Shown here: piece after piece, positions 28,023 through 36,744 of the stretch | How positions within the stretch are numbered: the first letter of the stretch is position 1 | How the letters are laid out: each line of letters starts with the position of its first letter | NCBI GenBank assembly: GCA_965531145.1 | Contig: CBESOE010000006.1 | Span: 17,023 to 81,022 of the forward strand | From: JAQAZP01 sp965531145 | GTDB lineage: Bacteria; Acidobacteriota; JAQAZP01 | Reading direction: 5' to 3' | DNA length: 64,000 bases | Program-made: the position numbers and the translations under genes | Notes under the pieces: generated by a model | Databases searched by the model: none | Told to the model about the DNA's origin: nothing | The model's input: the letters and a program-made list of their open reading frames with translations, nothing else

Positions 28023-29078
28023 ATGCAGCCAAGAGAAAGAATCCGGATCCCGCGGCTCAGGGGCATCCCCGCCGTGTGGCTCTGTGCGTGCCTGCTGCTG
28101 GTGCTGGCGGCGGCGCCCGCCCTTGCGGGACAGCGCACCATATTTGCCGGGGGCAACCACATCATGGTCATCGACGAGACGACCATGAGCGTGGTGGGCC
28201 AGATCTCGGTACAGAAACACATCCACCAGCTGGTGGTGGACCAGGCCCGTGAAAAGGTCTATGCCGCGCACAGTGGCGGGGTGGAGATCTTCGACGCCCG
28301 GTCCTACGCATCCCAGGGCTTCTTCACCGATGAGCCGGCCCGGCGGCTGGAACTGAGCGCCGACGGCGATACGCTCTACGCCCTGACCCACCCGATCCTG
28401 GTCAACGATGACGGGCAAAAGCACGCCGGAGAGTACGCGATCCAGATCATCGACCTGGAGCAGAGCAAGGTCACCGGTTCGGTGAACCTGGGCTACGAGA
28501 TCTTTGACGCGGTGGTGGACCCGGTGAGCGGCAAGGTGTTTGCGATGAAGCGGTTCGACCGCTCACTCGCGGTGCACACCCTGGCCGAAGGCAAGCGGGT
28601 GGGCACGGTCAGCGTGGCCGGCGCCCTCGACCCGATGAAGGTCAACCTGCTGCACTTCATCTCGCGCAGCCCCGACGGGCAGCACCTCTACGTGCCGCAG
28701 CACGGCGCTTCGGCCTGTGTCTTTGACGTGGACACCCTGTCCGGCGCATCCCGGGCCATCGACCTCGGCGGCGAGTATTTCGTCCGCGACAGCCAGGTCT
28801 CGCCCGACGGTCGGAGCCTCTTCCTGCTGACGGCGGACAAACTGATGGTGGTGGACACGGTGGGTCGCCGGGTGGCGGCCACCCGTTCCCTCGACGAAGT
28901 GTACATCGGCCTCGACCTCAGCGCCGACGGCAGCCGGATCTACCTCAGCAACCCGCTGCACGGTGACGGCAGTGCCGGTAACCTGCTGGTGCTTGACGCT
29001 CGCTCGCTCAAGGAGAGCGGGATGGTGGTGACCCCCGGCCTGTCCCTGTTCACCGCAGTTGCCTTCGAGCGTGACTGA
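28023..29078 (+). CDS. Beta-propeller subunit, QhpB-like, copy 1
   Basis: A 351-aa exported protein (signal ending APALAG, GGAGG site upstream). After the signal it is a YVTN/YncE-type seven-bladed propeller with repeats such as HIMVIDETTMSVVGQ, LSADGDTLYALTH, VSPDGRSLFLLTADKLMVVD and LLVLDARSLKESG. Length and fold match the QHNDH beta subunit, which packs on the gamma subunit and closes the active site. The final block (NLLVLDARSLKESGMVVTPG) resembles the end of known beta subunits. It follows the precursor peptide by 28 bp, as qhpB follows qhpC. A YncE-like surface protein without enzyme role is the alternative, but context argues against it. Confidence 0.75.
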   Translation: MQPRERIRIPRLRGIPAVWLCACLLLVLAAAPALAGQRTIFAGGNHIMVIDETTMSVVGQISVQKHIHQLVVDQAREKVYAAHSGGVEIFDARSYASQGFFTDEPARRLELSADGDTLYALTHPILVNDDGQKHAGEYAIQIIDLEQSKVTGSVNLGYEIFDAVVDPVSGKVFAMKRFDRSLAVHTLAEGKRVGTVSVAGALDPMKVNLLHFISRSPDGQHLYVPQHGASACVFDVDTLSGASRAIDLGGEYFVRDSQVSPDGRSLFLLTADKLMVVDTVGRRVAATRSLDEVYIGLDLSADGSRIYLSNPLHGDGSAGNLLVLDARSLKESGMVVTPGLSLFTAVAFERD

Positions 29079-29099
29079 AAGTAGGAAGGAAAGAAAATC

Positions 29100-31478
29100 A
29101 TGAGCACTTGTTCCAAAAGATTTCTGCCCGTCCTCTTCACGCTGTGGGCAGTGGGGGCGCTCTGTGTCGTCCCGGCCCAGGCCGGGTTCGAAAAGATCGA
29201 ACTCGACAGCGGCGTGAACGGACCGAAGTCGCTCCAGGTGGTGGACCTGGACGGGGTCAACGGCCTCGACCTGGTGGCGGTCAACACCTTTGACGACCGG
29301 GTTGTGTGGTATGAAAATCTCGGCAACGAGGTCTTCACCATGCACATCGTGGGCACCATGAGCAACCCCTCGTCGGTGGCCGTGGGCGACCTGAACAACG
29401 ACGGGAACCTCGACCTGGTGGTGAGCAGTTTCTACGCCGGTCCGGAGAACTGGTATCTTTCATACTATCTCAACGACGGCAGCGAGAACTTCACCCACCA
29501 CACCATCGACACCAACCTCGATGGAGCCGAGGACGTGGTGCTGGCCACCCTCGACACCGGCACCAGCCTCGACATCGCGGTGGTGGCCTACGAGGCGGAC
29601 GCCGTGGTCTGGTATGAGAGCAACGGCGCTGCCACGCCCAGCTTCACCCGGCACAACATCGCCACCGACAAGGTGCACTCCGAATCCATCGATGCCGCTG
29701 ACCTCGACGGTGACGGCGACATGGACCTGGTGACCTCTGCCTTCCTCGACAACGAGATCCTCTGGTGGGAGAACTCGGGCGGCGCGTCGCCGACCTTCAG
29801 TGAGCGCGTGGCCGGCACGATCAACGGCCCCAAGGACGTGGGTTTCGCCAACGTGGACGGCGACGGTGACCTGGATATCGTGGCCGTGTCATTTCAGGAC
29901 GACGAAGTGGTCTGGCTTGACAACAACGGCAGCGAAATCTTCACCACCATCGTGGCCGGAGCTACGGCCCGCGGCCCGGTGGCCGTGCATGCCGCCGACC
30001 GCAACGGTGACGGTAATACCGACCTGGTGGTGGGCTGCTTCGACGGTGACGAGGTCGATTCGTTTGCCAACGATGGTTTCGAAAACTTCACCATGGCCGT
30101 GGTGGACGCTTCCCTGGGCGGCGCCGAGTCACCGGTGGTGGTGGACCTGGACCAGAATGGCGAGGCCGACCTGGTGGCCGCCGGTTTCTTCGATGACAAC
30201 ATCGTCTGGTATGTGAACAAGGCCATCTTCTACGACGGCTACACCCTCGATGACAGTGCCGGCGGCAACGGTGACGGCAACCCCGATCCGGGCGAGACCA
30301 TCACCCTGGTGGTGGACATCCGCAATGAGGGTGACACCACAATGACCGGTGTGTATGGCGTGCTGGACTCCGATCAGCCCGGTTACGTGACCTGGGCTGA
30401 CGACACGGCCACCTACCCCAACATCCCGGTGGCGGGCAGCGCTTCGAGCAACGCCCCGCACTACAAGTTCACCCTCTCCCAGACCACCCCCTGCGGCCAG
30501 GCGGTGAATTTCACCTTTGACATGTACTCAGACCAGGACAACGGCGGCGCCGGCTTCGGCATGGGCATCGGCGGCATCGTCGATGACATGGAGAGTGGCG
30601 AGGGCAGCTGGACCCACTTTGCCGATATCGGCGCCGATGACTGGGCCATTGTTTCGGCGGCCCAGGCACATAGCCCGATCCATGCCTGGCTCGGCAGTGA
30701 CGCACCCGTGGACACCGACAAGAGCCTGGTCACCTCGACGGTCAATGTTTCCGGTTCCGGCGTGTTCAGCTTCTGGCACACGTACAATTATGAGAATTTT
30801 TACGATGGCGGTGTGATCGAACTGTCCACTGACGGCGGTACCAGCTGGGCTGACATCGGCGGCCTGATCACCTCGGGCAACGGTTACAACACCACGCTGA
30901 GTTCCGGCAATCCGATGGGCGCCCGCGAGGCCTGGTCCGGCGGCAGTATCGGCGCCATGGAAGAAGTGACGGTGGATCTGTCCAGTTATGACGGCGAGGC
31001 GGTGAATATTCGATTCCGCATTGGTTGCGATTATTCGGTTGGCGGTGTTGGTTGGTATATCGACGACGTGACCCTCGAGGACTGCCAGGTCTACCAGGGC
31101 TCCACCATGGACTGTGACTACACCATCACCCCGCTCAGCGGCACCGTGCCGTTCCTGACGATCCACCGCGTGACCCTGAGCAACAATCTCGCCGGCGGTG
31201 CGGTCTACACCCGGAGAATCGCCGGGCGGATCGCGGTGACCATCGGCAACGGGAATTACTTCAATCCGTGGCGCGCCGGGTACACCAACATTGCTCCGTT
31301 GGACCTTTTTTACACGCAGTGGCCGATGAATTTTCCTGGGCTGCCCACTGTTCTGGGTGACAACACCTTCGAGCTCACTGCCATGGACGTCACCCCCAGT
31401 CCGTACAACCAGCCGCCCTATCCACCGTCCGGCGACACCTGCACCCAGGTCAACGTGGTGGACGCGCATGCGCCCTAA
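29100..31478 (+). CDS. Secreted VCBS/FG-GAP repeat protein with MAM-like domain
   Basis: A 792-aa exported protein (signal ending VPAQAG). Residues ~30-375 form a VCBS/FG-GAP propeller of about seven blades with calcium loops of the DxDGDGDxDxV type (DLDGDGDMDLVTS, DLNNDGNLDLVVS). A beta-sandwich spacer (about 380-480; GDGNPDPGETITLVVDIRN) follows, then a jelly-roll domain (about 495-665) like that of immune-inhibitor-A or MAM proteins. A short C-terminal domain closes it. It ends module 1, 21 bp after the propeller gene, and is followed by a strong terminator, so all four genes are one operon. A similar protein ends module 2. Its role could be a further subunit or substrate-binding partner. 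Confidence 0.75.
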   Translation: MSTCSKRFLPVLFTLWAVGALCVVPAQAGFEKIELDSGVNGPKSLQVVDLDGVNGLDLVAVNTFDDRVVWYENLGNEVFTMHIVGTMSNPSSVAVGDLNNDGNLDLVVSSFYAGPENWYLSYYLNDGSENFTHHTIDTNLDGAEDVVLATLDTGTSLDIAVVAYEADAVVWYESNGAATPSFTRHNIATDKVHSESIDAADLDGDGDMDLVTSAFLDNEILWWENSGGASPTFSERVAGTINGPKDVGFANVDGDGDLDIVAVSFQDDEVVWLDNNGSEIFTTIVAGATARGPVAVHAADRNGDGNTDLVVGCFDGDEVDSFANDGFENFTMAVVDASLGGAESPVVVDLDQNGEADLVAAGFFDDNIVWYVNKAIFYDGYTLDDSAGGNGDGNPDPGETITLVVDIRNEGDTTMTGVYGVLDSDQPGYVTWADDTATYPNIPVAGSASSNAPHYKFTLSQTTPCGQAVNFTFDMYSDQDNGGAGFGMGIGGIVDDMESGEGSWTHFADIGADDWAIVSAAQAHSPIHAWLGSDAPVDTDKSLVTSTVNVSGSGVFSFWHTYNYENFYDGGVIELSTDGGTSWADIGGLITSGNGYNTTLSSGNPMGAREAWSGGSIGAMEEVTVDLSSYDGEAVNIRFRIGCDYSVGGVGWYIDDVTLEDCQVYQGSTMDCDYTITPLSGTVPFLTIHRVTLSNNLAGGAVYTRRIAGRIAVTIGNGNYFNPWRAGYTNIAPLDLFYTQWPMNFPGLPTVLGDNTFELTAMDVTPSPYNQPPYPPSGDTCTQVNVVDAHAP

Positions 31479-31508
31479 GCTGCGGTAAGAGCGTTCTGTA
31501 CACAACCA

Positions 31509-31538
31509 GCCCCCGGGAACGATCCCGGGGGCTTTTTT
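31509..31538 (+). terminator. Rho-independent terminator of module 1
   Basis: A perfect 10-bp stem (31509-31518 with 31523-31532; GCCCCCGGGA / TCCCGGGGGC), 4-nt loop ACGA, then six T. It lies 30 bp after the FG-GAP gene stop and defines the end of the 26746-31478 operon. Confidence 0.93.
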
Positions 31539-31575
31539 CTTACATACCGCTGGTAGAGGGATAGGGCTCGGTCAA

Positions 31576-31654
31576 GTCAGGAGATGGATCCTGCAATCCG
31601 GCGACCTTGGAGCGTTTCGCGACGGGAGCAAGGATGCAGGATCCATCTCCTGAC
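31576..31654. repeat. 79-bp element with perfect 20-bp inverted repeats
   Basis: GTCAGGAGATGGATCCTGCA at 31576-31595 is repeated as its exact reverse complement at 31635-31654, with 39 bp between. It sits between two convergent genes, ending 7 bp before the dCMP deaminase stop. It looks like a small palindromic mobile or regulatory element; it has no T tract. Confidence 0.8.
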
Positions 31655-31661
31655 CATGCAG

Positions 31662-32123
31662 CTATTCCTCCGGGTCCACCTGCACCAGGTCGATCTCGGT
31701 GTCCTGGAGCAGGCGCTGCATGATCTCGATCTTGTAGGGCTTGATATAGTGAATGCGGTTGATCCCCACGTTGATCAGCACCTTGCCGCAGTGGTAGCAG
31801 GGGGAGTGGGTGATGTAGATGTCCGCCCCGCGGATGGCCGTGCCGTTCGACGCGGCCTGGGCGATGGCGTTGATTTCGGCGTGGATCGTGCGGAAGCAGT
31901 TCTCCTCCTCGGCGCCGTCGGGGTCCTTGGAGTGGTAGATCAGGCAGCCCACGTCGTCGCAGTGGGGTTGGCCCGAGGGGGAGCCGTTGTACCCGGTGGC
32001 AAGGATCGAGCGGTTGCGAACCAGCACCGCGCCCACCGCGGCCCGGGGACAGGTGGACCGTTCGGCCACCTGGCGGGCAATTCTCATGAAGTAGCGCTCC
32101 CAGTCCAGACGACCTCGGCTCAC
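31662..32123 (-). CDS. dCMP deaminase / ComEB-type cytidine deaminase
   Basis: A 153-aa zinc enzyme converting dCMP to dUMP for thymidylate synthesis. The zinc site is complete: HAEINA supplies His and the catalytic Glu, and PCYHC supplies two Cys. MSRGRLDWERYFMRIARQVA at the start and ILATGYNGSPSG are family hallmarks, as is the second zinc-binding region with HCDDVGC and ENCFRTIHAE. Length is normal. It precedes a radical SAM enzyme's stop in the same direction (the radical SAM gene is upstream by 38 bp), so the two may be co-transcribed. Both interrupt the two CTQ modules. Confidence 0.92.
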   Translation of the reverse strand: MSRGRLDWERYFMRIARQVAERSTCPRAAVGAVLVRNRSILATGYNGSPSGQPHCDDVGCLIYHSKDPDGAEEENCFRTIHAEINAIAQAASNGTAIRGADIYITHSPCYHCGKVLINVGINRIHYIKPYKIEIMQRLLQDTEIDLVQVDPEE

Positions 32124-32161
32124 GTTGTCATCCCTCCCTCATTTTCCAGCCGGAGAGCCCG

Positions 32162-33793
32162 TCAACGCAGGCCCCCGGCGGTGTCTGTCCACTGGCTGCC
32201 GATCCGCTGGGTCACCTCCAGCAGTTCATCCGGCAGTCCCTTGCCGTATGTCTCCATTGTATCAGTGCCCATTTCCTCAATCCAATCCGCGGCTGCCGCC
32301 ATCAGGTCGAACTGCGACCGGGTGGAAGCCCGCCGCACCAGGTCCTCATCGGCCGGCCGCTGTTCACGTACCAGGCTGGCCAGGGTGCCGGCCATTCTCC
32401 CGGTGAGTGGCACCAGCACCTCCATTCGCCGGTCCTCGAAGCGGAAGTCCCAGCCGAATCCCGCGGTGGAGCGGCGCACCAGCCCGTCGGCCATGGCCTT
32501 GCGGAAGATGGGGGTGAACTCGTTGTAGAGCGTCAGCCGCGATCCCACCGAGATGGCCGTGCGCAGGAACGGGGCTTCTCGCTCGATGATCGCCAGGTTT
32601 TCCCGCAGCTCATCCAGGCTGCACCAGGGGTGGAGCAGGATCAGGCCGTGACCCCGGTAGCCTTCCACCGCCTGCGGACCGAACTTCTGGTGCAGTTCAC
32701 GCAATATGCGGCAGGCCTCGATATTCTCCTCCACCGTGGCCCCCTTGTTGAAGATGTCGAGGTGGCGCTGGACAAAGCTCTCGAATCCGAGCTGCATGAT
32801 CTGCATCTTGCCGCCGATGGACGAGAGACTGGAGATGCAGCGTTCCAGGGATTCCCGGTGACGGACCAGCAGTGCCGGGGTGGTGCGGATATAGAGCCGC
32901 TCGGGCGGGATCCCTTCACCGATGGCTTTTTCCACCAGTGGCTCGAGGAAGCGGAAGGGGTTCTCGCTCTGGATGTAGACGTCGTTCGTTTTCCACTCCT
33001 CCCGCAGGTGGCGTGCCTGTTCCAGCACCAGGTCCACCGTGTCGTCCACCGGCAGCAGACGGGTTTCCTGGTTGCGGAAGACGCAGAAACTGCAGCCGCG
33101 GGAGCCGGTTTCGATCTGACGGGCCAGTGCCTCCCTGGCCCGGGGCAGCAGGCTGGGGTCCTTGAGCACCGGGTGGGGCGGCAGGTTGCCAAACAGCTCG
33201 TTCTTCGCCGCGGGCCGGGCATAGTGGCACCCGAACTCGGGAACCACCGCGGGGAGTTTCAGCGAGACTTCCCGGCTGCGGTGGGGGCCGACGTAGGTCC
33301 AGCGGAACTCGGGACGGTAGGGGATGATTTCGGCACGCACGTCCCACTGGCCGTCGATGCCGCTGTGATCCACCTTGCCGCCGGGCACCCGGTGGAACAG
33401 GCCCGGAACCTGGTCCAGTGTTGCCGAACCGGACAGGGCTTTCACCAGGGCGAGAATCGCCCGCCGTCCCGGCCCGACGATGGCGTATTCCGCCGGGCTG
33501 TGCAGAAAGAGGGTCAGCGCATTCACTCCGCCCAGCAGCAGGGGTGTTTCTCCCAGCTCACCCTTGATCCGCCGGACTGCCTGCAGGGGAAAAATCGACT
33601 CCAGCGCCACCAGATCTAACCCCTCCTCCCGGGCGATGGACGAGATCCGGTCTGCCTCGGCGATATTCACCAGGTAGGGGTGGACCTCCACTCCGGCCTC
33701 CCGCAAATCATTGACAAAGAGGCACATCCCGAGGTGAGGTGGGGTGTCCGGATACAGGAGTTCGCAGGCGAAAAGCCCGATTTTGAGCGGCAT
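32162..33793 (-). CDS. Radical SAM-like protein with B12-binding-type domain and atypical Cys motif
   Basis: A 543-aa protein. Residues ~1-120 resemble a cobalamin-binding Rossmann domain (ETPLLLGGVNALTLF, YAIVGPGRRAILALVKAL). A radical SAM-type barrel follows, with GSRGCSFCVFRNQE where the CX3CX2C motif is expected. Only CX2C is present there; the third ligand might be C208 just upstream (EFGCHYARP) or be lost. Later blocks (IMQLGFESFVQRHLDIFNKG and HGLILLHPWCSLDELREN) fit the radical SAM fold. It resembles the Ta0216-like family of radical SAM proteins of unknown function. Whether it still binds a cluster is open. Confidence 0.65.
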   Translation of the reverse strand: MPLKIGLFACELLYPDTPPHLGMCLFVNDLREAGVEVHPYLVNIAEADRISSIAREEGLDLVALESIFPLQAVRRIKGELGETPLLLGGVNALTLFLHSPAEYAIVGPGRRAILALVKALSGSATLDQVPGLFHRVPGGKVDHSGIDGQWDVRAEIIPYRPEFRWTYVGPHRSREVSLKLPAVVPEFGCHYARPAAKNELFGNLPPHPVLKDPSLLPRAREALARQIETGSRGCSFCVFRNQETRLLPVDDTVDLVLEQARHLREEWKTNDVYIQSENPFRFLEPLVEKAIGEGIPPERLYIRTTPALLVRHRESLERCISSLSSIGGKMQIMQLGFESFVQRHLDIFNKGATVEENIEACRILRELHQKFGPQAVEGYRGHGLILLHPWCSLDELRENLAIIEREAPFLRTAISVGSRLTLYNEFTPIFRKAMADGLVRRSTAGFGWDFRFEDRRMEVLVPLTGRMAGTLASLVREQRPADEDLVRRASTRSQFDLMAAAADWIEEMGTDTMETYGKGLPDELLEVTQRIGSQWTDTAGGLR

Positions 33794-34279
33794 CTGGATC
33801 TCCGCTGAGCTGCTTGATGACCAGCCGGATGACCGACCGTGGGCGGAGCAGAGTATAGCACATCGGATTCCGGCTGCCGTTGGCGGGATACCCCGGGATG
33901 TGGTTGAGACGAAAACTCGACACTTTTCATCGTGATTGAAAAGATAAGTTTTTGTCCTGAAACATCTTCCAGATTTCCCCTGGCCGTTGAAAAAATAAAG
34001 TAACTGTTGATTCCGGCTGAGAATTGCCTTGCCCGGTGAGGGGTCGGGAGGATATAATAACCGGACTTATGTGTGTTCAGTATCATGATGATCTGTGGTT
34101 TGTGCTGCAGGTGTTCTGTGAGTTGCAGCCATGAGAACGCTTGTCTCCCGAGGATTTCAGCAGTGCCGGGTGGTGGCGTTGGTGTGCCGGTCTGTCCAGC
34201 GCATCGGTGTCACTCAGGCACAGCGTCCCCGGTTCGAGGCGAGCACATCACTGCATGGCGTTAGGAGGAGGTGCCAGGG
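33794..34279. other. Intergenic region upstream of the CTQ maturation operon, 486 bp
   Basis: It separates the minus-strand radical SAM gene from the plus-strand operon. The half near the operon has a good sigma-70-like promoter at 34029-34058, giving a 5' leader of about 210 nt. The stretch 33900-34000 is AT-rich. No RNA family was recognised in the leader. Confidence 0.5.
34029..34058 (+). promoter_or_regulatory. Candidate sigma-70 promoter of the CTQ operon
   Basis: A perfect -10 box TATAAT (34053-34058) lies 18 bp after TTGCCC (34029-34034, 4/6 match to the -35 consensus). Transcription would start near 34065 and leave a ~210-nt leader before the ATG at 34280. Confidence 0.6.
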
Positions 34280-35197
34280 ATGAAGGACAGGATCTGTTTG
34301 TTGAGCCGGAAGGCCCCCGTGCTGGGAGTCATGCTGGCGGCGGCCTTGCTGGCGTTCGGCCCGCTGGCCGTGGAGTGCCCCGCGGAAACGGGGTTCGGGG
34401 CCTCGATCACACCCACCGTGCCGTTGAGCACCCAGGAGCCGGTGGCTCCGTTGCCCACTGCACCGGAATGTGTCTATCCCGTGGACGGATTTGCTTTGGG
34501 GCAGGACGTCTGGGTGGCCGTGCCGTCGGTGGCCAACGGTCACGACCTCTCCGGGTCCACGGCCCGGGTCTACATCATGCCCCACCGGGCTCCGGAAGAC
34601 TGGACCACCGGTTCCCGGCTTCTCGACATCAGCGCCGGGTATGAGATGATCACCATCCAGCCGGGCAAGCCCTTTGAGAACTACCTGATGATCTGGACCA
34701 ATCCCCAGCGGGTGGGAACCTACGACATCGTGGTGGACTTCGAACCCTACGGCACTTTCCAGCGTGCCTCCGACCTGGTGGATCACGGCGGCAAGACCGG
34801 AATCCCGGGATTCGCCATCCTCGGTGCGGGGAGCGTCGACTACCTGATGATCACTCCTGACACGGGGTGGCATGACAAGGTCTGCACGCGGATCTTCGGT
34901 GTCGGCCCCTATCCCGGCGGCCTGCCCGAAGGCGTCGAGTATTTCGTGGCCTACGGCTGGAACAACGGCCCCAACGGCAACCCGGAGAGCGGCAGCGGTG
35001 ACGATATTGCTCTCGGCCCGGTGAGCGCCGACTGGTCGATCAACCTGGCCGAGGATGTGGCCCGGATCAACGAGTTGAACGGGGTGTATATCACCGGTGA
35101 GCATACCGGCTCCGGCGACGTGATGGCCGCCTATTCCGGCGCCACCTCGGACAGCGTCCCCATTAACACCACCGCGCCCACGTGGGTCAGGGACTGA
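34280..35197 (+). CDS. Secreted Ig-like protein in the qhpA slot, copy 2
   Basis: A 305-aa exported protein (hydrophobic signal about 12-32), paralogue of 26746-27663 with the same length and block order: VYPVDGFALGQDVWVAVP, TARVYIMPHR, YDIVVDFEPYGTF, VDYLMITPD and GWNNGPNGNPESGSGDD. ATG 34280 is preferred over GTG 34271 because the AGGAGG site at 34263-34268 is 11 nt away from the former and only 2 from the latter. It lies 7 bp before the QhpD-like gene. In qhp operons this place belongs to the diheme alpha subunit; no heme motif is present. Probably the largest non-propeller subunit or scaffold of the enzyme, by position. Confidence 0.65.
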   Translation: MKDRICLLSRKAPVLGVMLAAALLAFGPLAVECPAETGFGASITPTVPLSTQEPVAPLPTAPECVYPVDGFALGQDVWVAVPSVANGHDLSGSTARVYIMPHRAPEDWTTGSRLLDISAGYEMITIQPGKPFENYLMIWTNPQRVGTYDIVVDFEPYGTFQRASDLVDHGGKTGIPGFAILGAGSVDYLMITPDTGWHDKVCTRIFGVGPYPGGLPEGVEYFVAYGWNNGPNGNPESGSGDDIALGPVSADWSINLAEDVARINELNGVYITGEHTGSGDVMAAYSGATSDSVPINTTAPTWVRD

Positions 35198-35204
35198 AGA
35201 CAGC

Positions 35205-36662
35205 ATGACAGAAACGGGTGGCAGCGAAAAAATATTGACCCTGCGGGAGGTTCACGTCTTCCGCGAGCGGGAGCGTGACTTTCTGCTCTCGGTGCCCAAT
35301 TGCGCTTTCTGGAACGTGGACGCCCCGGCGGCGGCCATGGTTCGCCAGCTCTCACGGGAAATGAAGAAGTCCGACGGCTGGACCCGCAGTGCGATCCAGG
35401 ACCGCTTCGGCGAGGAATACGGCCGTGAGGAGGTTGGCGAGATCGTGGACGAACTGGCCGGTGTGGGCCTGTTCTACGAGAAGGGTGACGGCACCACCGC
35501 CCCCGAGGCGGCCATTGACCGCTTCCCCCGTTCGTCGCTGCAGATCGGTTCCCTGACCTGCAACGTCTCCCACGACTGCAACCTCAGCTGCTCCTATTGC
35601 TATGGCGACGGCGGCTCCTATGGCGGCAAAGCCGAGTTGATGACCGAGGAGATGGGGCTGCGCTACGTCGAGATGCTCTTTGCCAATTCCGGCCAGCTGG
35701 ACAAGGTCCACATGACCTTTTTTGGCGGTGAGCCGTTGATGAACATGCCGGTCGTCCGTGCGGCGGTGGCGCGTGGTGAGGAACTGTCGAAGGAGACGGG
35801 CAAGAAGATCAACTTCAGCCTGACCACCAACGGCACCCTGGTCACCCCGGAGATCGCCGCGTTCCTCGATGAGCACCGTATCGGCGTCTCGCTGAGCCTG
35901 GACGGCCCGCCGGAGATCAACGATGCGGTCCGGGTGTTCAAGGACAGTGACGAGAGCACCCACGAGGCGGTTCGCAAGGTCATGTCGATGTTTAAGAAGG
36001 GACGGCCGCTGGGCACCCGGGTCACCATGACCCGCAAGTCCCTCGATGTCACCGGTGCGGTGGACCACCTGCTGAAGATGGGCTTTTTCGAGGTCGGTGT
36101 CACCCCGGTGAATTGCGGCGACCCCGAGCTGGATTTCGACAAGGACGACCTCGAGCGGTTTCACGAAGGGTGTTGCGCCATCGGTGATCTGTATCTCGAA
36201 CGGGCGATTGCCGGTGGTTACTACGGCTTTTCCAATCTCTCCAATGTGCTGCGCCAGCTGCACACCGGCGAGGACAAGGCCTACCCCTGCGGAGCCGGCA
36301 TCCAGCTCTACGCCGGCGACCCTTCGGGCGATCTCTACATGTGCCACCGTCTGGTGGGTAACGACAAATACCGCGTGGGCGACGTGGACAAGGGTATCGA
36401 CCACGATCGGCAGGGTGATTTCCTGCGCCTGGTCAACCTGGAAAACAAGGAGGGCTGCAGCGGCTGCTGGGCCCGTTACATTTGCAGCGGCGGCTGCTAC
36501 TACATCTCGGAACTGCACTACGGGGACCCGTCCCGTACTCACCACCTCTACTGCAGGTTCCTGCGCAAGTGGTACGAGTACAGCATCGGGCTCTACGCCG
36601 AGATCATGGAGCGCTGCCCGGAGTTTATCACCAAGGTTCTCGACCCTCGCATCGTTTGCTGA
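35205..36662 (+). CDS. qhpD: QhpD-like radical SAM/SPASM peptide maturase
   Basis: A 485-aa radical SAM enzyme. Residues ~1-100 form a winged-helix precursor-recognition-like region. The radical SAM cluster motif CNLSCSYC (C125, C129, C132) follows, then FFGGEPLMN and LTTNGTLVT, typical of anSME-like peptide maturases. The C-terminal SPASM domain (about 350-460) holds two auxiliary clusters, with YPCGAG, MCHRLVGN, GCSGCWARYICSGGC and a final HLYCRF. QhpD makes the Cys-to-Asp/Glu thioether bonds in the gamma-subunit precursor; the substrate here is encoded 82 bp downstream. The in-cluster peptides keep all the residues it would link. It is cytoplasmic and very likely O2-sensitive. Confidence 0.85.
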   Translation: MTETGGSEKILTLREVHVFRERERDFLLSVPNCAFWNVDAPAAAMVRQLSREMKKSDGWTRSAIQDRFGEEYGREEVGEIVDELAGVGLFYEKGDGTTAPEAAIDRFPRSSLQIGSLTCNVSHDCNLSCSYCYGDGGSYGGKAELMTEEMGLRYVEMLFANSGQLDKVHMTFFGGEPLMNMPVVRAAVARGEELSKETGKKINFSLTTNGTLVTPEIAAFLDEHRIGVSLSLDGPPEINDAVRVFKDSDESTHEAVRKVMSMFKKGRPLGTRVTMTRKSLDVTGAVDHLLKMGFFEVGVTPVNCGDPELDFDKDDLERFHEGCCAIGDLYLERAIAGGYYGFSNLSNVLRQLHTGEDKAYPCGAGIQLYAGDPSGDLYMCHRLVGNDKYRVGDVDKGIDHDRQGDFLRLVNLENKEGCSGCWARYICSGGCYYISELHYGDPSRTHHLYCRFLRKWYEYSIGLYAEIMERCPEFITKVLDPRIVC

Positions 36663-36744
36663 GAGCGGTGCCGGGTCTCGACAGATCAGTTGTTCAGCTG
36701 CTCGCGGTGGGAGAGCCGGGAGCGGCACTGAACGGGAGGACGAT

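Noticed and set aside
36184..36744. N-terminal extension of the precursor peptide gene at 36745
   Set aside because: It lies within the maturase gene in another frame and is Thr/Ala/Arg-rich; a strong GGGAGGA site precedes ATG 36745, and copy 1 starts with the same residues.
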